From: Paeniglutamicibacter terrestris
GTDB lineage: Bacteria > Actinomycetota > Actinomycetes > Actinomycetales > Micrococcaceae
NCBI RefSeq assembly: GCF_012271785.1
Contig: NZ_JAAWVT010000005.1
Coordinates: 186,001-250,000, forward strand
DNA: 64,000 nt
Direction of reading: 5' to 3'
Positions 52,701 to 61,104 of this stretch are shown one piece after another. A program made the position numbers and the translations under genes. Under the pieces are notes generated by a model, which saw only the letters and a list, made by a program, of their open reading frames with translations, did not search any database and was not told where the DNA came from. How positions within the stretch are numbered: position 1 is the first letter of the stretch; every line of letters begins with the position of its first letter.

Positions 52701-55700
52701 CGGTGAACGACTTCATTACCGTGCGCCCCGAACGGCCCGTGGCCGTGGACGTGATGGACAACGACACCGATCCGGACGGCGACGCCCTGGCACTGCTCAG
52801 CGAGGTGGGCTCCGAGTCCTCGGTCAAGGCCGAGGTCATCGACGGGCGCGTGGTGCTCAGCTCCCCGCCGCAGAACGGCACCATCTCTGTTCGTTACCGC
52901 ATCAGCGATGGGCGCGGCGGCACCGCCAGCGCCACCCTCACGGTCAAATCGGATCCCGAGGCTCGTCTGCTGGCCCCGATCGCCCGCGATGATCGCGTCT
53001 CGCTCGAGGAAGTCATCGAGAACGACGAAGTCACCGTCGACATCCTGCGCAACGACGAAGACCCCGACGGCAGTAGCGCTGACCTTGAGGTCAGCCTGCC
53101 CGATGAGCCGGCGGGTGTGGACATGGGCGAAAAGGGCCTCACCGTGCGCGTCGGCGCCGAACCCCAGGTCATCGCCTACAGACTCACCGACCCGGACTCT
53201 CTCACGTCAAATGCCTTTGTGCACGTGCCGGGTACCGGCGGAGCTCGCCCGATCCTGCGCAGCGGTCTGGCCCTCGAGGTCGAGGCCGGCCAGCTGCTGC
53301 CGCTGAAACTGCAGGATCTGGTGCTGGTGCGTGAGGGGCACAAACCCAGGTTAACCACCGAGGACGCCGTGAGCTCGATGCCGGCGAACGATGGCAACCT
53401 GGTCGTCTCCGCCACCGAGCTCTCCTTCCGGGCACCGAAGGACTTCTCCGGACCGGCAGCCGTGACCTTCGAGGTCACCGACGGGTCCGGCCCCGATGAC
53501 TCCACGGGGCTGTCTTCCACGCTGAGTGTGCCGATCAACGTTAATCCGGCCCCGGGCAATGACCCGAACGAGCAGCGCGAGGGCCAGGGGCCCGAGGACG
53601 AACCCGAGGAAGAAGAGGTGGAGGAGGAAGAACAGCCGGATCCGGAAAACTTCCCGCCGACCCTCCAGGCCAATGCCCTAACTGTTGGCCAGGGTGGGGA
53701 ACCGGCCGAGCTGGACCTGCGCATGGCCGCCAATGATGCGAACGAGGAGGATTTGCCCAAGCTCGCCTTCGCCCTCGGCGCGGTCGATATCCAGGGTGTG
53801 AGTGCAGAAATCGTTGACGGGCATACGCTGCGCGTTAGCGCGGCGGCCGACACCCCCAAGGGCACCCGCGGCACCGTGGCGATCTCGGTGAACGACGGGG
53901 TTAACCCGCCGACCACAGCCGCCATGGGCATCACCGTCACTGGCTCCACCCGGGAGCTGCCGGTCGCCGTCGCTGACAACATCGCCGACGCGGCCCAGGG
54001 TCGCACCGAGTCCGTCGACGTGCTGACCAACGATCACAACCCGTACGCCGATCAGGGGCCGCTGCGGCTGATCAACGCGCGCCCGCTGGATCGCGCCCAG
54101 GGTACCGTAGCGCTGCGCGGGGATAAGGTGGACATCACTCCGAGTGAGAACTTCGTGGGCACCATGCGGGTGGAATACACCATCGGAGATGTCACCGATG
54201 ATGTCTCGCGCAATGTCATCGGCACCGTGACGCTGAACGTCAAGGGTGCCCCGAGTCCACCCTCGCTGCCCCGCGTGGAATCCACCGGCGATGAAAAAGC
54301 GGTGCTGACCTGGGGACCACCGGCGAATAACGGTTCGCCGATCACCCACTACACGGTCACCGGTGGCGGGCACGTGCAAAAGTGCGCAACAACCACCTGC
54401 ACCATCACGCCCCTGACCAACGACACCATCTACAACTTCACCGTGACCGCCACCAACGCGGTGGGCGAATCGCCGGCCTCCCCGGCCTCCGCCGACGTCC
54501 GCCCGGACGTGGAACCCGAACAGCCCGGTGCCCCCACCGGGAAGGACGGAGACCAACAGGCCACCTTCAGCTGGAAGGCACCGGTGAGCCGCGGTTCGGC
54601 GATCCAGGGCTACACCCTGGAAATCTCCCCGGCCCCGGCCAACGGCATCACCCAGGTCTCCGGGATCACCGGCACCTCCTACACCTGGGCGGGGCTGAAA
54701 AACGGCACCGCCTACCAAACGCGGGTGCGCGCGGTGAACAAGGCGGCCAAGCCTTCACAGTTCAGCGCCTACTCCGCCTCCGTCACCCCGGCCGGTAAGC
54801 CCTTCGCCCCGAACGCTCCCACCGCGGTGCGCCAGGAATCGGCGATCGACGGAGGCGTCGTGGACGTGTCCTGGCGTGCCCCGGGTGCCAACGGCGCAGC
54901 GTTGAGCGGTTACACCGTGCGGGTCTACGAAGCCGCGACGCTGGTCAAAACCGTCTCCGGTATCCCGGCCAGCCGGCAGCGGCAGGCCGTTACCGGGCTG
55001 GGAACCGGTAAGTCCTATCGCTTCACGGTGCAGGCCAGCAACCGCGTTGGTGCCTCCGATCAGAGTCAGCGTTCCACCGCTGTCACCCCGTACGGACGCC
55101 CGAAGGCCATCGGCGCGCTCACTGCGCAGGCCACCGGAACCGATCGCATGGTCAGGCTCGACTTCACGGCGCCCGGCGCGAACGGCGCGCCGGTCACCGG
55201 CTACCAGTACTCCACCGACGGCGGAGCCTGGACGCCCTTCGGCGGCCCCGGCGGCACCATCGACACCGGAGCCAACGGTCAGGCCCACACCTGGCAGGTG
55301 CGCGCGCTGAACGCGGCCGGCCCGGCATCCCCGAGCCCGGCCAGCAACCAGATGAGCGCCTACGGTCCGTTGCGCGATAACGCGCAGATCGCCGCCACGC
55401 ACGGGGACCACTGGATCAAATTCACTTGGAACGCCGCCGCCGGTGAGGCCAACGGGCGCACGCTCACCCACACTGTCACCGTCGATGGCAACAACACCGC
55501 CAACGACGGGGCCGAACGCCTGGAGAACCTGGGTTACTCCACCGCGCGAACGCTGAAGATCACCGCCAGCGACGCCGAGGGTCAATCCAAATCCTGGTCG
55601 AAGACCGAGCAGACCAACTCGAAGCCGGCGCGATCGGTGCAGCTGAGCCGTGGCCCGAACTACAACGGGTATCCCAACTCGACCTGCGCCCCAGACTGCT

Positions 55701-55921
55701 ACAAGTACCACGTGGAGCTCTACGACTTTGACCCTGGGACCCACACCTACGAGGCCACCTGTTACCACTCCGGCGGGAACTTCGCCTCCAACCCGGTGAC
55801 GATTGACGTTGGGCCCAAGGGCCGAGCCTCGGCGGACCTGCCCTGTGTGGTGGAACCCGGATACAAGTCGCCCTACTACGCCACGGTTGATGGCGTGGAA
55901 TCGAATACCACCGGATTCTGA
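49733..55921 (+). CDS. Giant membrane-anchored surface protein with Ig/cadherin-like and FN3 repeats
   Basis: The 2062-residue product has a basic N-terminus, one membrane anchor (residues about 18-38, VVIPVVAALAVAGAIIHPG) and no cleavage motif. Residues about 45-370 look like a beta-propeller (ADDTVWTVDYQSGVLAAHTI). From about 425 to 1435 come about ten repeats with the loop N-D-x-D-P-D-G-D (NDVDPDGD, NDTDPDGD, NDEDPDGS and variants), typical of Ca-binding Ig/cadherin-like domains; one acidic linker (EEEEVEEEEQPDPE) lies near 1300. Four to five fibronectin III domains follow (about 1505-1900) and a Cys-containing C-terminal domain (four Cys in about 1970-2050). It heads the MoxR operon, 49 nt upstream, and is probably its client. 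Confidence 0.9.
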   Translation: MAKTSRARWTAPLKGTAFKAVVIPVVAALAVAGAIIHPGFETADVELNDGGVWVTNQAEGKIGHINYQSRVIDGGVVTPLPRYDLAQHAERVFVRNLEQASLTTIDPAMVQFAGDNNLPANSSFSFGTSVVAVTDDEHGTVQATRAENISEFSGEGALPIIESNGEVAAVVGADDTVWTVDYQSGVLAAHTIDAEGTAQPLSEITIEELTSMDKPQLSAVGATGVVFDAASGDVYTSTGGHTTVENPTNAKIQAPGPGAPGVAIALDNALATVSLDGRDVNYEQVDTAGTPIEPVRVGTCTYAAWQTSAQYLRHCADPAQNQNMPIPEMPQGSELKFRVNRDVVVLNDISTGQVWLMNEGMEIVSNWSDLEPPKGEGEAKEEETKEITDAIELPNRTEKNEKPIAEDDTFAVRPGRATLLPVLYNDVDPDGDLLLAELEGGGPSLGELQSVHDGTGFQIVVPKDASGTARFSYTAADGRGGTDTATVNLKVVDEDSNEAPEQQRTTVLQVRQGESASRNLLTDWTDAEGDDLRLLGGTSEGDDVIRVRPDGTLTFQDDGKRIGQKEVTIQVSDGRESTKGRVLVEVLADTAIKPVTATDHVLARVDEATSFEPLLNDVDPSGGGLRLAGVDDVSGLELKTNTETGAVTVTGDRPGTFYAEYLATNGPASAPGLVRIDIKAPEPSDAAPVAVRDMALLPSGQDVLVDVLGNDSDPAGGVLVVTGVENNQEAPFSTSVERNALVRITDVRGLTDPTTISYTISNGATEATGEIRVVPIPAPPRLDPPQANPDSVTVRAGDVATVKVLENDIHPNGGKLELAPELQETEDLGEGSLISVADSTVRFRAGDFEGKPRQVSAVYTVAGPDGQEASASVTFDVQPAADANDLEKNTPPNPLPVQGRVFAGSSTSVQVPLDAIDPDGDSVSLVQFGSSPRFGTAKIRGSAIDYTANKDASGTDEFSYIVEDRLGARSTATVKIGIAPLSEANNPPVAVNDFITVRPERPVAVDVMDNDTDPDGDALALLSEVGSESSVKAEVIDGRVVLSSPPQNGTISVRYRISDGRGGTASATLTVKSDPEARLLAPIARDDRVSLEEVIENDEVTVDILRNDEDPDGSSADLEVSLPDEPAGVDMGEKGLTVRVGAEPQVIAYRLTDPDSLTSNAFVHVPGTGGARPILRSGLALEVEAGQLLPLKLQDLVLVREGHKPRLTTEDAVSSMPANDGNLVVSATELSFRAPKDFSGPAAVTFEVTDGSGPDDSTGLSSTLSVPINVNPAPGNDPNEQREGQGPEDEPEEEEVEEEEQPDPENFPPTLQANALTVGQGGEPAELDLRMAANDANEEDLPKLAFALGAVDIQGVSAEIVDGHTLRVSAAADTPKGTRGTVAISVNDGVNPPTTAAMGITVTGSTRELPVAVADNIADAAQGRTESVDVLTNDHNPYADQGPLRLINARPLDRAQGTVALRGDKVDITPSENFVGTMRVEYTIGDVTDDVSRNVIGTVTLNVKGAPSPPSLPRVESTGDEKAVLTWGPPANNGSPITHYTVTGGGHVQKCATTTCTITPLTNDTIYNFTVTATNAVGESPASPASADVRPDVEPEQPGAPTGKDGDQQATFSWKAPVSRGSAIQGYTLEISPAPANGITQVSGITGTSYTWAGLKNGTAYQTRVRAVNKAAKPSQFSAYSASVTPAGKPFAPNAPTAVRQESAIDGGVVDVSWRAPGANGAALSGYTVRVYEAATLVKTVSGIPASRQRQAVTGLGTGKSYRFTVQASNRVGASDQSQRSTAVTPYGRPKAIGALTAQATGTDRMVRLDFTAPGANGAPVTGYQYSTDGGAWTPFGGPGGTIDTGANGQAHTWQVRALNAAGPASPSPASNQMSAYGPLRDNAQIAATHGDHWIKFTWNAAAGEANGRTLTHTVTVDGNNTANDGAERLENLGYSTARTLKITASDAEGQSKSWSKTEQTNSKPARSVQLSRGPNYNGYPNSTCAPDCYKYHVELYDFDPGTHTYEATCYHSGGNFASNPVTIDVGPKGRASADLPCVVEPGYKSPYYATVDGVESNTTGF

Positions 55922-55970
55922 CGCCGTCATCGGTGCAAAAACTTACGACGAGAAACAGGAGTCACATTTA

Positions 55971-57272
55971 ATGACGATGACCAACGAGCAGGCCAGCTGG
56001 TTCGCCGACACCTTCGCCAAGTTGGTGGCCAACGTGGGCATCTCCGTGCTCGGCAAGGACGAGGTGGTGCGCATGGTGCTCACCGCACTGCTGGCCGAGG
56101 GCCACGTGTTGTTGGAGGACGCGCCCGGGACCGGCAAAACGATGCTGGCCCGCTCGCTCTCGGCCACCGTACAGGGGACCAACTCGCGCATTCAGTTCAC
56201 CCCCGATCTGCTGCCCTCGGACGTCACCGGTATCACCATCTACGACCAGAAGACCCAGGCGTTCGAGTTTCACCGCGGTCCGATCTTCGCCAACCTGGTG
56301 TTGGCCGATGAGATTAACCGCGCCTCCCCGAAGACCCAGTCGGCACTGCTGGAGGTCATGGAGGAGAGCCGGGTGACGGTCGATGGGACCACCTACGCGC
56401 AGGCGCGCCCGTTCATGGTCATTGCCACGCAGAACCCGATCGAGCAGGCCGGCACCTACCGGCTGCCAGAGGCGCAGCTGGACCGCTTCCTGATCAAGAC
56501 CTCCATCGGCTACCCGGACCGCGCCGCGACCGTCGAACTGCTCGCCGGCAGTTCGCAGCGTGACCGCTCGACCTCGGTGAGCGCCATCATCACCACCGAG
56601 GCCGTCGCCGACATGGCCGATCTGGCCGCCACCACCCACGTGGACCGGGGTGTGCTGGAGTACGTGGCGCAACTCTGCGAGGCCACCCGCGATGCGTCCG
56701 AGACCCGATTGGGTGTTTCGGTGCGTGGGGCGCTGGCGATGGTGCGCGCCGCGAAGATCTGGGCTGCCACCGAGGGTCGGAACTATGTGCTGCCCGATGA
56801 CATCAAGGCGCTGGCCGCTGCGGTGTGGACGCACCGCCTGGTGCTAGACCCGGAAGCTGAATTCACCGGGGCCAGTGCCGAAGCAGTGATCGCCGATGTG
56901 CTGCGCACCGTGCCGGCACCGACCGGTCACGGCGGCAACGGCTCGGGCAGCGGCGCCAGCGGCGCTAACGGCACCAACGTCGGCAGCGTCGACTCCAGCG
57001 GCAATGGTGCGAACGGCGCCACCGGTGCCAGCGACCCCGCCGGCCATGGCGCCAACGGCGCCAACAACAATGGCGCCAGCGCTACGCGCAGCGGCCTGCG
57101 TGGCTTCCGCGCCCGCCGCGACAACAGTGCCAATGGCACTAACGGCAACGGCAGCGGCAGCGGCACCGGCGGCAACGGCACCGCCGCCGGCACCGAGGCG
57201 CCGTCGGCCGACGTCGATGCGGCAGAGGCCGACGAATCCACGGTGCTGCGCCGGGACGTGGGCGGGGCATGA
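55971..57272 (+). CDS. MoxR-type AAA+ ATPase with long low-complexity tail
   Basis: The 433-residue product (ATG at 55971 with AGGAG 9 nt upstream; the open frame extends to 55803 over the previous gene) shows Walker A APGTGKT (residues 51-57), Walker B LVLADEINRA, sensor IATQNPIEQAGTYRLPEAQLDRF and the C-terminal AAA lid. The normal MoxR protein ends near residue 315. Here about 110 residues of Gly, Asn, Ser, Ala and Thr follow (GHGGNGSGSGASGANGTN, later with RGLRGFRARRD), ending in an acidic stretch. MoxR ATPases act as chaperones with DUF58/VWA partners. Translation is coupled to the next gene (ATGA). Confidence 0.93.
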   Translation: MTMTNEQASWFADTFAKLVANVGISVLGKDEVVRMVLTALLAEGHVLLEDAPGTGKTMLARSLSATVQGTNSRIQFTPDLLPSDVTGITIYDQKTQAFEFHRGPIFANLVLADEINRASPKTQSALLEVMEESRVTVDGTTYAQARPFMVIATQNPIEQAGTYRLPEAQLDRFLIKTSIGYPDRAATVELLAGSSQRDRSTSVSAIITTEAVADMADLAATTHVDRGVLEYVAQLCEATRDASETRLGVSVRGALAMVRAAKIWAATEGRNYVLPDDIKALAAAVWTHRLVLDPEAEFTGASAEAVIADVLRTVPAPTGHGGNGSGSGASGANGTNVGSVDSSGNGANGATGASDPAGHGANGANNNGASATRSGLRGFRARRDNSANGTNGNGSGSGTGGNGTAAGTEAPSADVDAAEADESTVLRRDVGGA

Positions 57273-58624
57273 GCAGACGGCCCACCGGCGCCGGAAGCCG
57301 CGCCTCCACCCGGGCAGCGGCGCGCAGCACCGCGCGAGCGCTGAAGGCCACCGCGGACAAATCGGCGGGTTTGCTCTCCGAGGCCACGGCGCTGCTCCGC
57401 GAGGCACTTGACCCGCTACTGGTGCGCTGCCGCACGCTGTTCGCGAAGTACCTGGCCCCGGCCGGACGCGTCGTCTCTCCGCTGGGCTTTGTCGTCGCCG
57501 GGACCGCCGCGCTGCTCTGGCTGCTCGGGGTCGTGTTCGGGTGGCAGGAAGCCCTGCTCGGGGCGTTTATGGCAACACTGCTGCTACTGGTGGCGGTGGG
57601 CTTCATCATCGGCCGGTCCGATTTCCGCATCACCCTGGAGCTTAATCGCACCCGGGTGGCGGTAGGGGACCGCGCGGTCGGTGCCATGGAGGTGCTTAAC
57701 CCCACGGCCCGCACCTCGTTGACGACGCTGATGGAACTGTCCGTGGGCGCCGCGGTGGCGACCTTCCGCGTGCCGCGGCTGGGCCCCGGGGAGCAGCATG
57801 AGGACCTGTTCACCATCCCCACCCGCCGCCGGGCCGTGCTGAGTGTTGGTCCGGTGCGTTCGGTGCGCCAAGACCCCTTTGGACTGCTGCGCCGCCAGGT
57901 CCGCTGGACCGAGCGCTACGAGTTGTTTGTCCACCCCAAGACCACCGCGCTGCACGGCTCCTCCGCCGGTTTCATCCGCGATCTGGAGGGCATGACCACC
58001 CGCGATCTGTCCAATTCCGATGTCTCCTTTCACGCGCTGCGTGGTTACGTCGCGGGAGATGACCGCCGGCACATCCACTGGAAGTCCTCCGCGCGCACCA
58101 GCGAGCTGATGGTGCGCCAGTTCGAGGAGACCCGGCGCTCCCACCTGGCCATCGCGCTCTCGGCGAACCTCGGCGAATACGGGGACCCGGCCACGGGGCC
58201 CGATGACTTTGAGTTGGCGCTCTCCGCCGCGGCCTCCATCGGCCTGCAGGCCGTCACCGACCAGCGCAAGCTCTCGGTGCTGGCGCAGACCGGGCCGGTG
58301 CGCACCGACACCGGACGGAACATGCTCGATTCGCTGACCCGGCTGCAGGCACGCACGCTGCCCCGCCACGACGTCGCGGACCTGGTCCGCACCACCATCG
58401 AGACGGTGCCCGGGGCCTCGGTGGTCTTCATCCTCACCGGTGCCACCACCACCGCCCGGCAATTGCGCGAGGCGTCGATGCACGTGCCCTTCGGGGTGCG
58501 CGCCATCGCCATCCGCGCCGGGCACGGGCTGCGCGCCACCCGCGCCGACATCGGCGAATTAACGGTTTTGAGTCTGGGCAGCCTCGACGAGCTCGCTCTG
58601 CTGCTGCGCAGGGCAGCAGCATGA
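57269..58624 (+). CDS. DUF58 domain protein, MoxR partner
   Basis: The 451-residue product has a basic Ala/Arg-rich N-terminus (about 30 residues), two closely spaced membrane segments near residues 70-115 (GFVVAGTAALLWLLGVVFG and GAFMATLLLLVAVGFIIG) and the DUF58 core: GYVAGDDRRHIHWKSSARTSELMVRQFEE, then a VWA-like fold with ELALSAAASIGLQAV. DUF58 proteins are standard neighbours of MoxR ATPases. The start overlaps the MoxR stop and the stop overlaps the transglutaminase-like gene start (ATGA on both sides). Confidence 0.94.
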   Translation: MSRRPTGAGSRASTRAAARSTARALKATADKSAGLLSEATALLREALDPLLVRCRTLFAKYLAPAGRVVSPLGFVVAGTAALLWLLGVVFGWQEALLGAFMATLLLLVAVGFIIGRSDFRITLELNRTRVAVGDRAVGAMEVLNPTARTSLTTLMELSVGAAVATFRVPRLGPGEQHEDLFTIPTRRRAVLSVGPVRSVRQDPFGLLRRQVRWTERYELFVHPKTTALHGSSAGFIRDLEGMTTRDLSNSDVSFHALRGYVAGDDRRHIHWKSSARTSELMVRQFEETRRSHLAIALSANLGEYGDPATGPDDFELALSAAASIGLQAVTDQRKLSVLAQTGPVRTDTGRNMLDSLTRLQARTLPRHDVADLVRTTIETVPGASVVFILTGATTTARQLREASMHVPFGVRAIAIRAGHGLRATRADIGELTVLSLGSLDELALLLRRAAA

Positions 58625-61101
58625 GCGCGCTCAGCGGTACGAGCACCCTGAAGTCCAAATTGCCGATGTGGCGCTACGGGCTGGACGCCGCTTGTCTGGG
58701 CCTGGCCCTCTTTCTGGGCGCGCTGGGCCTGGCCGACGCGTACGGCACCAGCGCCCACTTCCTGCTGGCCAGCCTCGGCGGCATCATCGCCGGACTGGCT
58801 CTGGCCTGGGCACACGTGTATTTCCGGCTGCAGGCCTTCAAAACGATGGCGCTGTTCGCCGGGCTCTACCTGCTGTTGGGCACCGTCCTGGCCACCCCGC
58901 GCGAGGCGCTCTTCGGGTTCATCCCGACCTTCGAATCGCTGCGGGTGCTGCTGGCCGGGGTGGTGTTCTCCTGGAAGGATATGCTCACCGTTGCGGCGCC
59001 CGTGGGCTCCTACGGCGGGGTGCTGATTGTCGCGTTCGCCTCCACCTTGCTCACCGGGCTGCTGGCCGGACTCACCGCGTGGCGGCTGCGCGCGCCGTAC
59101 TGGACACTGCTGCCGCTGCTGGCCATGTTTGTTGTCGGGATCGCCTTCGGCACCCGCGACGTGCCGCTGCCGGTGCTGCGCGGTGGAGCGTTTATGGCGG
59201 TGCTGGTCGGCTGGCTGGCCTGGCGCCGTTACATCGGCAGCCTGGTTGCCGACGGCTTCCGCTCGCTGAACCACGCCGAGGAGGATGTGCGCGGGGTGCG
59301 CGACGGGTTGATCCGGCGGGTGGCCGTTGGCGCCGTGGTGCTGCTGGCAGCCAGCGGCATCACAGCCGCCGCGGCCCCGCTCATTAGCCCGTCGACCCCG
59401 CGGCAGGTGCTCCGCGATGCCGTCGAGCCCCCGGTTGATCTCTATACCTACCCCAGTCCGCTGACCAACTTCCGCAAATACACCAAAACCATGGCCGAGC
59501 AGACCCTGCTCACCGTCACGGGCCTGCCCGAGGGCGAACGCGTGCGGTTGGCAGCGCTGGATTCCTACAACGGGATGGTGTTTAACGTTGACCCGAAGTC
59601 CGGGGGCAACTTCGCCCCGGTGGGTGACTCCGCGGACATTCGCGGCTCCGAATCGTCGGCAGCGCGCACCGCCGGGGAACTGGAGATCGGCATCGGCGAC
59701 TATGCCGGGGTGTGGCTGCCCGGTGGTGGCCGGCTCGCCGGAGTGCGCGTCGAGGATCAGGGCCGCGAGCAACTGGCTCGTTCACTGTTCTATTCCGATG
59801 AGGCGGAAACCGCGCTGAGCTCAATCGGGTTGCAACGCGGGGATAGCTACACCGCGGCGGTGCAATTCCCCGTGCGGGCGACCGATGCGGAACTGGAAAA
59901 AGCCGACTTTGCGCAGCTGCGCATGCCGGAGTTGGCCAACGTGCCGCCGGTGGCAGCGGCCAAGTCGGTCCAATACGTCGGCTCCGCGCGCACCGCGTTG
60001 GAGCGGGCGCGCAGTCTGGAATCCGCGCTGAAGACCAGCGGGTTCCTCTCCAGCGGCTCCGAGGGGCAGGTGCCATCCCTCTCCGGACACGGAGCCGGGC
60101 GCATCACCAGCCTGCTCGAGGCGGAGGACCCGATCGGCGACGACGAGCAGTACGCGGTCGCGATGGCGCTGATGGCCCGCGAACAGGGCATGCCCGCCCG
60201 CGTGGTCATGGGCTTCTACCCGGAAAAATACAACCCTGCCGCGGCCGTGGAGCTGAAGGGTACCGACGTGCACGCCTGGGTTGAGATCGCCTTCGAGTCG
60301 ATCGGGTGGGTGACCTTCGACCCGAGCCCGGACGACGACGAGCAGCCCACCCCGCCGGAGCAGGAACCCCGCGCGGTGCCGCAGCCGCAGGTGCTCCAGC
60401 CGCCACCGCCCGAGCAGCAGGACGCCGAGCTGCCGCCGGAGACCGCACCGGAGCCGCAGGAGGTCCAGCAGGAGGAACCGGGCTTCTGGGAAACCTGGGG
60501 CGCGCTGGTCATCGGCGTCGGCATCGGCCTCGGTTCTCTGTTGCTGCTTGCCTCTCCATTCCTGCTGATCCTGTGGCTCAAGCTCCGGCGTCGCCGGCGC
60601 CGTGCCACCGTGGGCAGCACCGGGGCGCGGATCAGCGCCGGCTGGCAGGAAGTACTTAGCCAGGGCACCGACTACGGGATCATCGCCCGCGGCGGGGTCA
60701 CCCGCCGGGAGCATGCCGGCACCCTGGCCGCCGGCTTCCCCACGCTCGGTACGCTCCCGCTGGAGCTGGCCGCGCGGGCAGATCAAGCCACGTTCTCCAC
60801 CGGCGTTATGGGCGAGGACGAGGCGGATCGCTACTGGCGCGACGTTGAAGCCCAGTCGGCGAAGATGGGTGCGGCGACGAGCTTCTGGCGTCGCCAACGG
60901 GCCAGATTCTCCGTCCGTTCGCTGCTGCATGACTGGTTGGGAGCGATCTCCGCGCGCGGGGCGGGAACCGGCGCCGGGCCGCTGGGCGTGCGACTGGGCG
61001 GGCGACTGGGCGGGCGACTGGGCGGGCCGCTGGTTCGGCGTCGTTCTGGTGCACGGCCGCGCACCCTCGGTAAGGTACACGCAATGGAAACGAAGGAGTA
61101 A
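58621..61101 (+). CDS. Transglutaminase-like (TgpA-type) membrane protein, catalytic Cys replaced by Asp
   Basis: The 826-residue protein has about six membrane segments up to residue ~250, a periplasmic transglutaminase-like domain (about 480-580), a Pro/Glu/Gln-rich linker (about 575-620), one further membrane segment (GIGLGSLLLLASPFLLILWL) and a cytoplasmic tail rich in Arg and Gly (RLGGRLGGRLGG) near the end. The His and Asp of the usual triad are present (H551 in DVHAWVEI; D567 in WVTFDPSP), but where the catalytic Cys is expected (CxQxxA context) the sequence is GDDEQYA, Asp at 508. It may be non-catalytic. It sits between DUF58 and RDD-FHA genes with ATGA overlap and a 3-nt gap. Confidence 0.9.
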   Translation: MSALSGTSTLKSKLPMWRYGLDAACLGLALFLGALGLADAYGTSAHFLLASLGGIIAGLALAWAHVYFRLQAFKTMALFAGLYLLLGTVLATPREALFGFIPTFESLRVLLAGVVFSWKDMLTVAAPVGSYGGVLIVAFASTLLTGLLAGLTAWRLRAPYWTLLPLLAMFVVGIAFGTRDVPLPVLRGGAFMAVLVGWLAWRRYIGSLVADGFRSLNHAEEDVRGVRDGLIRRVAVGAVVLLAASGITAAAAPLISPSTPRQVLRDAVEPPVDLYTYPSPLTNFRKYTKTMAEQTLLTVTGLPEGERVRLAALDSYNGMVFNVDPKSGGNFAPVGDSADIRGSESSAARTAGELEIGIGDYAGVWLPGGGRLAGVRVEDQGREQLARSLFYSDEAETALSSIGLQRGDSYTAAVQFPVRATDAELEKADFAQLRMPELANVPPVAAAKSVQYVGSARTALERARSLESALKTSGFLSSGSEGQVPSLSGHGAGRITSLLEAEDPIGDDEQYAVAMALMAREQGMPARVVMGFYPEKYNPAAAVELKGTDVHAWVEIAFESIGWVTFDPSPDDDEQPTPPEQEPRAVPQPQVLQPPPPEQQDAELPPETAPEPQEVQQEEPGFWETWGALVIGVGIGLGSLLLLASPFLLILWLKLRRRRRRATVGSTGARISAGWQEVLSQGTDYGIIARGGVTRREHAGTLAAGFPTLGTLPLELAARADQATFSTGVMGEDEADRYWRDVEAQSAKMGAATSFWRRQRARFSVRSLLHDWLGAISARGAGTGAGPLGVRLGGRLGGRLGGPLVRRRSGARPRTLGKVHAMETKE

Positions 61102-61104
61102 CCG

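Noticed and set aside
56930-57200. GGC/AAC/AGC-rich stretch as a possible non-coding repeat element
   Set aside because: It stays in frame with the MoxR gene and its stop overlaps the DUF58 start, so it is coding.
58045-59772. 575-codon minus-strand frame
   Set aside because: Antisense to the DUF58 and transglutaminase-like genes; Gln/Gly/Arg-rich composition is a GC-rich shadow.
59821-61080. 419-codon minus-strand frame
   Set aside because: Antisense to the transglutaminase-like gene, with no recognisable fold and Arg/Gly/His bias.
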